This document shows, in pieces, positions 1 through 7,254 of a stretch of 64,000 nucleotides of DNA. The stretch spans positions 1 through 64,000 of the forward strand of contig NZ_SDPU01000020.1 of NCBI RefSeq assembly GCF_004168035.1, given 5' to 3'. The stretch is from Nocardioides iriomotensis (GTDB lineage Bacteria > Actinomycetota > Actinomycetes > Propionibacteriales > Nocardioidaceae). A program made the translations under genes and the position numbers. How positions within the stretch are numbered: the stretch's first letter is position 1; the number at the start of each line of letters is the position of its first letter. The notes under the pieces are model-generated. The model saw only the letters and a program-made list of their open reading frames with translations. It ran no database searches and was not told where the DNA came from.

Positions 1-85
1 GGCGTTGTGGCAAGAGGGCCGAGCCGGTCGGCGGCCGGGTCGTTGACTGGCCTGCAGCCAGGTCATCCGGGCGCCCGCACAACAA

Positions 86-128
86 CGAGGCCCCGACCGG
101 GAGTCCCAGGACTCCGGGCGGGGCCTCG
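86..128. terminator. Hairpin terminator after the fasciclin gene
   Basis: Perfect 10-bp inverted repeat CGAGGCCCCG / CGGGGCCTCG (86-95 and 119-128) encloses a second 7-bp repeat GGAGTCC / GGACTCC (100-106 and 109-115). It lies about 40 bp past the stop codon of the minus-strand fasciclin gene. There is no T-run, as is common for terminators in high-GC actinobacteria. Bases 1-85 hold no convincing gene. Confidence 0.7.
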
Positions 129-165
129 CGCCACCGGTGCAGCGGTCAGAGGTGGTCGGTCGTGA

Positions 166-792
166 TCAGAGGTCCATCGGCCGCAGCACGCGGTCGATGC
201 CGTGCGCGATCTGCTTGTTGCCGAGGTTGATGTTCTTGGCGGCGGCGATGACGCGCGCGTTCCGGGCGTTGCGGTCGGCGTCCACGATGCGCACCTCGCC
301 CCCGGCGACGTTGATGCCGATGTGCTTGCCCAGGGCGGTCTCGAGGCGGGCGCCGTCGGACTTCTTCGCGGCGGCGTACTTGACCGTGGCGCCGGGGACG
401 ACGTGGTAGAGCAGCACGTCCTCGACCGTGTCCAGGCCGAGCGACGCGACGGCGGCGAACGTCGCCTTCTCGGTGGCCGGCCGCTCACCGGCGATGCTCG
501 TGACGAGCTTGCGGAACGCCCGGTCGGTCGGCACGAACGCGGTCAGCGCCGTGTCGCCGTCCGCCAGCACCGCGACGGGGCTGTTCGGGTCGGCCTTGAT
601 CACCGCACGGACGGCCTTCTCGGCGACGTCGAAGTCGTCCCAGCTCCGGTCGTACCTGTTCCCGTCCGCGGCCAGCACCTCGGTCAGCGGGGTCGTCCCG
701 GCCTTGGCCTGCGCGGGGGTGGTGGTCAGCACGGATCCGGCGACGAGCGTGGCGACCGCGGCGACGGCGGAGACGGTTCGGGTGGTTCGCAT
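166..792 (-). CDS. Secreted fasciclin-domain protein
   Basis: A 208-residue exported protein with one fasciclin (FAS1) domain, a fold used in cell-surface adhesion. Residues 1 to about 27 form a signal peptide (basic start, hydrophobic core, likely cleavage after AQA). The FAS1 hallmarks are present: FVPTDRAF (H1-like box), LLYHVVPG (the conserved YH pair), and a C-terminal block ending IDRVLRP (H2-like). ATG at 792 is chosen because GAGGAG sits 5 bases upstream; a longer reading to 942 would place the signal peptide internally. It stands alone next to a polysaccharide locus, so a role in surface attachment is plausible but inferred. Confidence 0.88.
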   Translation of the reverse strand: MRTTRTVSAVAAVATLVAGSVLTTTPAQAKAGTTPLTEVLAADGNRYDRSWDDFDVAEKAVRAVIKADPNSPVAVLADGDTALTAFVPTDRAFRKLVTSIAGERPATEKATFAAVASLGLDTVEDVLLYHVVPGATVKYAAAKKSDGARLETALGKHIGINVAGGEVRIVDADRNARNARVIAAAKNINLGNKQIAHGIDRVLRPMDL

Positions 793-922
793 GTCAGCTC
801 CTCGAAGCTCCCAACGCGCCGCCCTGCGCGGCGCGGACACGGGGGGTTCGGCCGGGCCCGGGGAGCGGTTTGGTTCGTACCGGCTCCCCTCCGCAACCGG
901 CCTGGACCGGTGCTCTGCGACG

Positions 923-1537
923 ATGGCGGGGATGTCCCCCACGCACGTCTGGTACGTCAGCTACGGCTCGAACATGTCCGCGGACCGGTTCGGCTACTAC
1001 CTGAGCGGCGGTCTGCCGCCGGGTGGGAGCCGGCACAACCCGGGTGCCCGCGACGCCACGCCGCCACTGCGCTCGATCCCGGTGGACCTCCCCGGCACCG
1101 TCTACTTCGCCGGCGAGTCGCCGCAGTGGGGCGGCGGCGTCGCGTTCTACGACCACGAGACGCCGGGCGACTCGGTGGGGCGCGGCTACCTCGTCACGCC
1201 CGCCCAGTTCGCCGACGTCGCGGCGCAGGAGATGTACCGGGTCCCGCAGCACGGCGACCCGCTCGAGCAGATCGTCACCGCTCCGCTGCCGGGTGGCCGG
1301 CACACCGCCGGGCCCGGCCGCTACGAGACGCTGGTCGAGGTCGGCCAGGTCGACGACCGGCCGCTGCTCACGTTCACCTCACCGCACGGCGCGGAGCACG
1401 TCCCGCACAACCCGCCCAGCCCGGCGTACGTCGAGCACCTCCGCGCCGGGCTCCGGGAGTCGCGCGGGTGGGACGACGCGGCCGTCGACGCGTACGTCGC
1501 GCGGTTGGCCGGTCAGGGCCTGCCGAGCGCGCGGTAG
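923..1537 (+). CDS. Gamma-glutamylcyclotransferase-like protein (often labelled histone deacetylase)
   Basis: About 204 residues. The N-terminus VWYVSYGSNM is the YGSN substrate loop typical of the gamma-glutamylcyclotransferase-like fold. It is followed by a region rich in short beta strands (VYFAGES, GGGVAFYD, GYLVTPAQF) as in that family. Actinobacterial relatives are often annotated histone deacetylase, a label the sequence does not support: no deacetylase metal-binding motifs are seen. The substrate is unknown. Two ATG codons (923 and 932) are possible, neither with a good ribosome site. Its 3' end overlaps the 3' end of the convergent UDP-glucose dehydrogenase gene by 25 bp. Confidence 0.75.
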   Translation: MAGMSPTHVWYVSYGSNMSADRFGYYLSGGLPPGGSRHNPGARDATPPLRSIPVDLPGTVYFAGESPQWGGGVAFYDHETPGDSVGRGYLVTPAQFADVAAQEMYRVPQHGDPLEQIVTAPLPGGRHTAGPGRYETLVEVGQVDDRPLLTFTSPHGAEHVPHNPPSPAYVEHLRAGLRESRGWDDAAVDAYVARLAGQGLPSAR

Positions 1538-2844
1538 GTCCAGCCGGCCGCGCGCCACGCCTCACGGTCGAGGCAGTTGCGGCCGTCCACGACCGCCCGG
1601 GTCGCGACCACCTCGGCCAGCACCACCGGGTCGATCTCCCGGAAGTGCGACCACTCGGTGAGCACGAGCACGACGTGGGCGCCACGGCAGGCGTCGATCA
1701 CCGAGTCCGCGTAGTGCAGCGTCGGCCAGAGCTTGCGGGCGTTCGAGATCGCCTGCGGGTCGTGCACCGTGACGTGCGCGCCGAAGAGCGAGATCCGGCC
1801 GGCCACGTTGAGCGCGGGCGAGTCGCGGATGTCGTCGGAGTCTGGCTTGAAGGCCGCGCCGAGCACGGCCACGTTGGCCACCGGCCAGGGCCGGTCGACG
1901 AGCTCGGCGGCCACGTCGACGACGCGGCTGCGCCGGCGCTGGTTGATCGCGTCGACCTCGCGCAGGAACGTCAGCGCGTCGCCCGCGCCGACCTCACCGG
2001 CGCGCGCCATGAAGCCGCGGATGTCCTTGGGCAGGCAGCCGCCGCCGAAGCCCAGCCCGGCGTTGAGGAACTGCCGGCCGATGCGCGGGTCGTGTCCGAT
2101 CGCGTCGGCGAGGACCGTGACGTCGCCACCGGTCGCCTCGCAGATCTCCGCCATCGCGTTGATGAAGGAGATCTTCGTTGCCAGGAAGGAGTTCGCGGCG
2201 GCCTTGGCCAGCTGCGCGGTCGCCAGGTCGGCGACGACGACGGGTGTGCCGGCGGCGATCGCCTCGGCGTACACGACCCGCATCGCCTGGTCGGCGGCGT
2301 CGCGGCCGTAGCCCTCGGGGAGCCCGAACACCAGGCGGCCGGGCCGCAGGGTGTCGTCGACCGCGAAGCCCTCGCGCAGGAACTCCGGGTTCCATGCGAG
2401 CACCGCGTCGCGCCCGACCGGCGCCATCCGGGCGAGGTCCTCGGTGAGCCGCTCGGCGGTGCCCACCGGGACGGTCGACTTGCCGAGCACGACACAGGGA
2501 CGCTGCAGCAGCGGGGCGAGTGACGCGATCGCACTGTCGACGAAGCGCAGGTCCGCGCCGAGCTCGCCGTCGCGCTGCGGCGTGGCCACGCACAGGAAGT
2601 GCACGTCGCCGAACTCCGCCACCTCGTCGTACGACGTGGTGAAGCGCAGCCGGCCCGACTCCACGTGCTTGCGCAGGATCGGCTCGAGCCCCGGCTCGTA
2701 GAACGGCGGCCGCGCCTCCTGCAGTGCCGCCACCTTGTCGTGGTCGACGTCCAGCCCGAGCACGTCGAAGCCGAGCTCCGCCATGCACGCGGCGTGCGTC
2801 GCCCCCAGGTAGCCGCAGCCGATGACGGTGATGCGTGGCCTCAT
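1513..2844 (-). CDS. ugd: UDP-glucose 6-dehydrogenase
   Basis: A 443-residue NAD-dependent enzyme that oxidises UDP-glucose (or a related UDP-hexose) to the uronic acid, giving acidic sugar precursor for exopolysaccharide. The N-terminus ITVIGCGYLG is the Rossmann GxGxxG loop. The catalytic cysteine lies in GFGGGCLPKD, the family's thiohemiacetal-forming motif, with the usual three-domain length. ATG at 2844 has AAGGA 7 bases upstream. It is divergent from the deacetylase/sugar-transferase pair and faces the same polysaccharide locus. UDP-ManNAc dehydrogenase is the main alternative; the loop pattern does not fully separate them. Confidence 0.93.
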   Translation of the reverse strand: MRPRITVIGCGYLGATHAACMAELGFDVLGLDVDHDKVAALQEARPPFYEPGLEPILRKHVESGRLRFTTSYDEVAEFGDVHFLCVATPQRDGELGADLRFVDSAIASLAPLLQRPCVVLGKSTVPVGTAERLTEDLARMAPVGRDAVLAWNPEFLREGFAVDDTLRPGRLVFGLPEGYGRDAADQAMRVVYAEAIAAGTPVVVADLATAQLAKAAANSFLATKISFINAMAEICEATGGDVTVLADAIGHDPRIGRQFLNAGLGFGGGCLPKDIRGFMARAGEVGAGDALTFLREVDAINQRRRSRVVDVAAELVDRPWPVANVAVLGAAFKPDSDDIRDSPALNVAGRISLFGAHVTVHDPQAISNARKLWPTLHYADSVIDACRGAHVVLVLTEWSHFREIDPVVLAEVVATRAVVDGRNCLDREAWRAAGWTYRALGRP

Positions 2845-3012
2845 CGTGGGTCCTTCCCCTCGCTTGCTTGCCCAGTCACCAGCCTCACAGCGCCGCGACC
2901 TGCGCAGACCCGTCATTCCCCGGACCTGCGCTACGCCGATTGACCGATGTAGGCGCTACGGCCCCCGCGGTGTGCTTTGCGCAGTTCCTGAGGTCGGGGG
3001 AGGAGATTGCGC

Positions 3013-3720
3013 ATGCGGCTACTCACGGTGGCGGCACATCCGGACGACGAGACGCTGGGGGCCGGCGGCACGATGGCGTGGCACGCGGCCCGCGGCGACA
3101 CCGTCTGGGCCTGCGTGCTGGCCGACGGCGCCAGCTCGCGGCACGGCCGCGTCGAGCAGCAGGCCGCCTGTGCCCGCAACGCCGCCCAGGTGCTCGGCCT
3201 GGACCGCCTCGTGATGGTCGGGCTTCCGGACCAGCGCCTCGACACGCTCAGCCTGCTCGACGTGATCACGCCGATCGAGCAGGTCATCGAGGAGCTGCAG
3301 CCCGACGTCGTGCTGACGCACTTCCCCGGCGACGTCAACGAGGACCACCGCCTGGTTGCGCGGGCCACGCTCGTGGCGACGCGCCCGGTGCCCGGCACCT
3401 CGGTGTCGCGGGTGTGTGCCTTCCAGATCCCGTCCTCGACGGACTGGGCGCCGCCGATCCCGGGCAGCGTCTTCGCGCCGAACCTGTACGTCGACATCAG
3501 CGAGACGCTCGACGTGAAGCTCACCGCCATGAAGGCGTACGCCGAGACCTTCGTCAGTGAGGTCAGGCCTTTCCCGCACCCACGTTCCATCGAGGCACTC
3601 ACCGCCTACGCCCAGGGGCACGGCGCCGCCTCGGGCCTGCTCGCGGCCGAGCCGTTCATGATCCTGCGCGAGTCGGCGACGGCCGGCATGCGCGGTCCGC
3701 GAGGTGGTGACGGGGGATGA
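3013..3720 (+). CDS. PIG-L family N-acetylglucosaminyl deacetylase-like hydrolase
   Basis: 235 residues, LmbE/PIG-L fold. The zinc-binding AHPDDE motif is at about residues 7-12 and the third ligand region (NEDHRLVARA) near residue 115. Family members remove the N-acetyl group from GlcNAc-type sugars on small thiols, lipids or polysaccharides; in this locus an acetylated sugar intermediate is the likely substrate (inference). AGGAG at 3001-3005 fixes ATG 3013, although TTG 3007 is in frame. The stop overlaps the start of the next gene (ATGA), so the two are translationally coupled. Confidence 0.9.
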   Translation: MRLLTVAAHPDDETLGAGGTMAWHAARGDTVWACVLADGASSRHGRVEQQAACARNAAQVLGLDRLVMVGLPDQRLDTLSLLDVITPIEQVIEELQPDVVLTHFPGDVNEDHRLVARATLVATRPVPGTSVSRVCAFQIPSSTDWAPPIPGSVFAPNLYVDISETLDVKLTAMKAYAETFVSEVRPFPHPRSIEALTAYAQGHGAASGLLAAEPFMILRESATAGMRGPRGGDGG

Positions 3721-4319
3721 ACGAGGCTCTCCGCAACGTCTTCGACCGCAGCGTGGCTGCGGTCGCGTTGGTCCTGCTCAGTCCCGTCCTGCTGGTGATC
3801 AGCATCCTGGTGAAGGCGACGTCGCCGGGACCGGTGCTGTTCCGCCAGGTTCGTGTCGGCAAGGACGGCCGGCCGTTCAGCATCTGCAAGTTCCGCACCA
3901 TGACCCACACCGGCGCGACGGGGTCGGCGGAGGTCTCGCCGCTCGGCGACCCCCGTGTGACGCGTGTGGGTCGCGTCCTCCGCGGTTGGTACCTCGACGA
4001 GCTGCCTCAGCTGCTGAACGTCGTGCGCGGGGACATGGGCCTGGTCGGACCGAGGCCCGAGACCCCGGAGTTCGTCGCGCTCTACAGCGAGGACGAGCGC
4101 CGGGTGCTGTCGGTCCGACCAGGGCTCGCGGGCCCGTCCACGTTGGGGTTCATGAACGAGGCCGAGCGCCTCGCCGGCCACGCGGACCCGAACGCCCACT
4201 ACCGGGACGTGCTGCTCCACGAGCGCGTCCGCCTCGACCTGTCGTACCTCGAGCAGCGCTCGTTCGGCTACGACCTGCGCCTTCTCTGCCGGCAGGTGAT
4301 CGCCATTGCGCGCCACTGA
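3717..4319 (+). CDS. PglC/WecP-like sugar-phosphate transferase (initiating glycosyltransferase)
   Basis: 200 residues, the minimal form of the bacterial sugar transferase family (monotopic phosphoglycosyl transferase). It moves a sugar-1-phosphate from a UDP-sugar to undecaprenyl phosphate, starting repeat-unit assembly on the inner membrane face. Visible signs are one hydrophobic N-terminal segment (residues 13-32), the KFRTM block, the DELPQL motif carrying the catalytic Asp-Glu pair, and GDMGLVGPRP. The long family (WbaP, WcaJ) has extra membrane segments that are absent here. The 4,6-dehydratase and aminotransferase elsewhere in the locus suggest a diamino- or amino-dideoxy sugar as the first sugar (inference). 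Confidence 0.92.
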   Translation: MNEALRNVFDRSVAAVALVLLSPVLLVISILVKATSPGPVLFRQVRVGKDGRPFSICKFRTMTHTGATGSAEVSPLGDPRVTRVGRVLRGWYLDELPQLLNVVRGDMGLVGPRPETPEFVALYSEDERRVLSVRPGLAGPSTLGFMNEAERLAGHADPNAHYRDVLLHERVRLDLSYLEQRSFGYDLRLLCRQVIAIARH

Positions 4320-4350
4320 CCGCCGGCGCGAGAAGCGCCAGCACGGGTTC

Positions 4351-4368
4351 GGCGCGGTCCTCCGCGCC
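4351..4368 (+). terminator. Terminator hairpin after the sugar-transferase gene
   Basis: GGCGCGG (4351-4357) and CCGCGCC (4362-4368) form a perfect 7-bp stem with a 4-base loop, followed by GGTTTGT. This is the best intrinsic-terminator candidate for the deacetylase/sugar-transferase pair. Confidence 0.6.
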
Positions 4369-4378
4369 GGTTTGTCAG

Positions 4379-4430
4379 GACGTCCGGCCAGCTCAGCCGG
4401 ACGTCGTAGGTCGGCACCCCTGCCGGTGCC
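4379..4430 (+). promoter_or_regulatory. Two hairpins in the leader of the first modular surface protein
   Basis: GACGTCCGGC (4379-4388) and GCCGGACGTC (4396-4405) form a perfect 10-bp stem with a 7-base loop. GGCACC / GGTGCC (4413-4418 and 4425-4430) form a second stem ending 19 bases before the GTG start at 4450. This could be a structured 5' leader that controls translation, or the first stem could be an operator. It does not match a riboswitch class I can recognise. Confidence 0.45.
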
Positions 4431-4449
4431 TCGACTTCGGGGGTTCCCC

Positions 4450-7161
4450 GTGAGAAATCACAAGAAAGTCAGCATCAGGAAGCGGGTCGCCCTCGTCACG
4501 GCGTCGGCGCTCGCGCTCTCGACCGGAGGCGCCGCCTGGGCGGCGAACGTCAACTCGACCACGGTCCGGTTCACGGACACGTCGGTGTGGACGCCGCCCA
4601 GCCCGGACCCCTCCGGCATCACCTACATCCCCTCCAAGGACCAGATCGTCGTCAGCGACGCCGAGGTGGACGAGATCGTCCTCGGTCCCACGGAGCCGGG
4701 TGGCTACCAGGGCAAGAACATCTGGTCGATGACGCGCACCGGCACGGTCGTGGAGTCGTCCACGACCAAGACGACCGCCACGGGCTGGTCGATCGAGCCC
4801 ACGGGCCTGGCGTTCAACCCGGCGACCGGGAGCATGTTCGTCACCGACGACGACAAGAAGTCCGTCTTCGAGATCACGAACGCTGCATCGACCGGACTGA
4901 GCGGGACGATCGCCACGACGAGGCTCCGGGCCGGGCTGACGAGCGGGTTCAAGACGTCGACCTTCGGCAACACCGACCCGGAGGGCGTCGCCTTCGACAC
5001 CAAGCGCAACGAGCTGCTGCTGATCAACGGCCAGACCGGTGCGCGCTTCTACCGGCTGAACCCGGGCGTCGACGGCATCTTCAACGGCGTCGCGCCGGGT
5101 GGCGACGACATCCCGACCGAGGTCGACCTGACCCGGTACGGCGTCATCGACCCCGAGGGCATCGCCTACGACTCCGTCCGCGACACCATCCTGGTGTCCA
5201 GCGACGGCAGCCAGGCGATCTTCGAGCTGGACCGCTACGGCGCACTCCTGAACACCATCTCCATCGCTCAGATGGGTGCGCAGAACGCCGCCGACGTGGT
5301 CATGGCTCCCTCGTCCGACGGCAACGGGCGCAGCTACTACCTCGTCGACCGCGGTCTCGACAACAACTCGCACCCCGGCGAGAACGACGGCAAGGTCTTC
5401 GAGGTGCGGGCCAGCCTGGCGCCCATCACCAACTTCCCGCCCGTCGCCTCCGCGGGTGTGGACCAGGTCGTCGACATCACCGAGACCCTGACCCTCACGG
5501 GTGGCGGCCTCGACAGCGACGCAGCCGACGTGCTGACCTACCAGTGGAGCAAGGTCTCCGGGCCGGGCACCGTCACGTTCAGCGCACCGACCGCGGCGAC
5601 GACCACCGCGACCGTCTCACAGACCGGCGACTACGTCTTCCGGCTCACCGTGCGGGACCCGAAGGGCGCGGTCGGCACCGACGACGCGACCGTCAAGGTG
5701 CTCACACCGGGTGCGGCCCGTGACGTCGCCCTGCCCGTCGTGAGCGGCCTCGACGACGCGCACGAGATCCTCGTGGGAAGCGCGACCGGCTTCACCGACG
5801 TGGCCAGCGCGGACATCGAGCTCGGCAACGACGGCCCGAGCACCCCCGAGGACGTCAAGACCGGCATCAGGTTCTCCGGCATCCCGGTGCCGAAGGGCTC
5901 GACGATCGAAAGCGCCTACATCCAGTTCAAGGTGGACGAGGGCAGCTCCGGCACAGCCAGCTTCACCATCGCCGGTGAAGCGGCGGACAACGCGGCGCAG
6001 TACGTGAACGGCAAGAACTTCAACATCACGACGCGTCCGGCGACGACGGCCAAGGTCGCCTGGAGTCCGCCCACCTGGACGGCGCCGGCCCAGCCCAACG
6101 GTGGCGAGGCCGGTCCCGGCCAGGCCACGCCGGACCTGAAGGCCATCATCCAGGAGATCGTCGACCGGCCGGGCTGGCAGAAGAACAACGCCCTGGCGTT
6201 CATGTTCGCCGGCACGGGCCGCCGTACGGCGGAGGCCAAGGACGGCCTCACCCCGCCGGTGCTGATGCTGAAGTTCAAGACGCCGGCCACGAACACGGCG
6301 CCGCTCGTCGACGCGGGGCCGACCCGCAACATCGACGTCGGCCAGTCGGCGTTGCTCGACGGCACGGTGTCCGACGACGGCAAGCCGGGTCCCGTCAGCG
6401 TCCAGTGGTCGAAGGTCAGCGGCCCCGGCGACGTCGTCTTCGCCAATGCGGCGGCGGTCGACACGACGGTGAGCCCGTCCGTGACCGGCGACTACGTCTT
6501 CCAGCTCACCGCGAACGACGGTCAGCTCAGCACGAGCGACACGACGCAGGTCAGGGTGAAGGCGGCCGGTGGCAAGAAGAAGACCACCCTGTCGGCCACC
6601 ACGTCCGCGACGGTCCTGCGGACCGGCACCACGGCGACCATCACCGGCACCGTCCAGCCGGCCGAGGACGGCCAGGTGATCAAGCTGCAGCAGCGGAAGG
6701 GTACCGGCTGGGTCGACAAGGCCACGGCCAAGGTGACGAGCGGGACGGTCTCCGCGGCCCGGTTCACGGTCAGCTCCAAGACGAGTCGCGCCGTGCAGTA
6801 CCGCCTGGTGTCGCCGGCCACGACGACGCTGGACGAGGCCGTGTCCAACACCCTCTCCGTCAGCTTCTACCTGACGGACCTGCTGCGGGTGAACTACGAG
6901 AGCGACGTTGTCAAGGTCAAGAACACCGGCGCCGTACCGGTGGACCTCGACGGCTGGGTGCTGAAGAACAAGAAGAACGGCAAGTCGGTCCGGCTGCCCG
7001 CCTTCACCCTGAAGCCGGGAGCGGTGATCCGACTCCACTCCGGCGTCGGGAAGTCCAGCGCACGGCACCTCTACCTCGCCACCAAGGACATGTGGGGCAA
7101 GCGAGGCAAGGCCGTCCTGAAGGACCGCATCGGCACCTCGGCGGACTCGCTCCGCTACTGA
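4450..7161 (+). CDS. Large secreted modular surface protein with C-terminal lamin-tail domain
   Basis: About 903 residues if GTG 4450 is used; the signal peptide (SIRKRVALVTASALALS, cleavage near AWA) starts just after it. Order of modules: beta-propeller/NHL-like region (about residues 40-325); PKD/REJ-like domain (330-420, with the SKVSGPGTVTF core); a carbohydrate-binding-like beta-sandwich module (425-615, ending AFMFAGTGRRTAE); a second PKD-like domain (617-710); an Ig-like domain (713-805); and a lamin-tail domain (810-903, with VDLDGWVL). Such parts occur in secreted or surface-attached proteins. It pairs with its longer neighbour and probably binds the polysaccharide (inference). No sortase motif or catalytic domain is seen. 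Confidence 0.82.
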   Translation: MRNHKKVSIRKRVALVTASALALSTGGAAWAANVNSTTVRFTDTSVWTPPSPDPSGITYIPSKDQIVVSDAEVDEIVLGPTEPGGYQGKNIWSMTRTGTVVESSTTKTTATGWSIEPTGLAFNPATGSMFVTDDDKKSVFEITNAASTGLSGTIATTRLRAGLTSGFKTSTFGNTDPEGVAFDTKRNELLLINGQTGARFYRLNPGVDGIFNGVAPGGDDIPTEVDLTRYGVIDPEGIAYDSVRDTILVSSDGSQAIFELDRYGALLNTISIAQMGAQNAADVVMAPSSDGNGRSYYLVDRGLDNNSHPGENDGKVFEVRASLAPITNFPPVASAGVDQVVDITETLTLTGGGLDSDAADVLTYQWSKVSGPGTVTFSAPTAATTTATVSQTGDYVFRLTVRDPKGAVGTDDATVKVLTPGAARDVALPVVSGLDDAHEILVGSATGFTDVASADIELGNDGPSTPEDVKTGIRFSGIPVPKGSTIESAYIQFKVDEGSSGTASFTIAGEAADNAAQYVNGKNFNITTRPATTAKVAWSPPTWTAPAQPNGGEAGPGQATPDLKAIIQEIVDRPGWQKNNALAFMFAGTGRRTAEAKDGLTPPVLMLKFKTPATNTAPLVDAGPTRNIDVGQSALLDGTVSDDGKPGPVSVQWSKVSGPGDVVFANAAAVDTTVSPSVTGDYVFQLTANDGQLSTSDTTQVRVKAAGGKKKTTLSATTSATVLRTGTTATITGTVQPAEDGQVIKLQQRKGTGWVDKATAKVTSGTVSAARFTVSSKTSRAVQYRLVSPATTTLDEAVSNTLSVSFYLTDLLRVNYESDVVKVKNTGAVPVDLDGWVLKNKKNGKSVRLPAFTLKPGAVIRLHSGVGKSSARHLYLATKDMWGKRGKAVLKDRIGTSADSLRY

Positions 7162-7176
7162 ACCATCCTCCACACA

Positions 7177-7209
7177 CCGGTGGCCCGGCCAGCCAGGCCG
7201 GGCCACCGG
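7177..7209 (+). terminator. Strong hairpin between the two modular protein genes
   Basis: Perfect 14-bp inverted repeat: left arm 7177-7190 (CCGGTGGCCCGGCC), 5-base loop, right arm 7196-7209. It starts 16 bases after the first gene's stop. It should end or reduce transcription into the second gene. No T-run follows. Confidence 0.75.
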
Positions 7210-7254
7210 ATCGCACCGACACACCCTCCCCGGCTCGGCAACCAGGAGACCCGC

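Noticed and set aside
202-2523. Long plus-strand open frame antisense to fasciclin and ugd genes
   Set aside because: Its product is Arg/Gly/Val-rich with no domain, and it opposes genes with clear motifs. It reflects GC-driven absence of stop codons.
4320-4449. Cyclic-di-GMP or other known riboswitch
   Set aside because: Hairpins are present but the conserved unpaired motifs of the classes I know are not.
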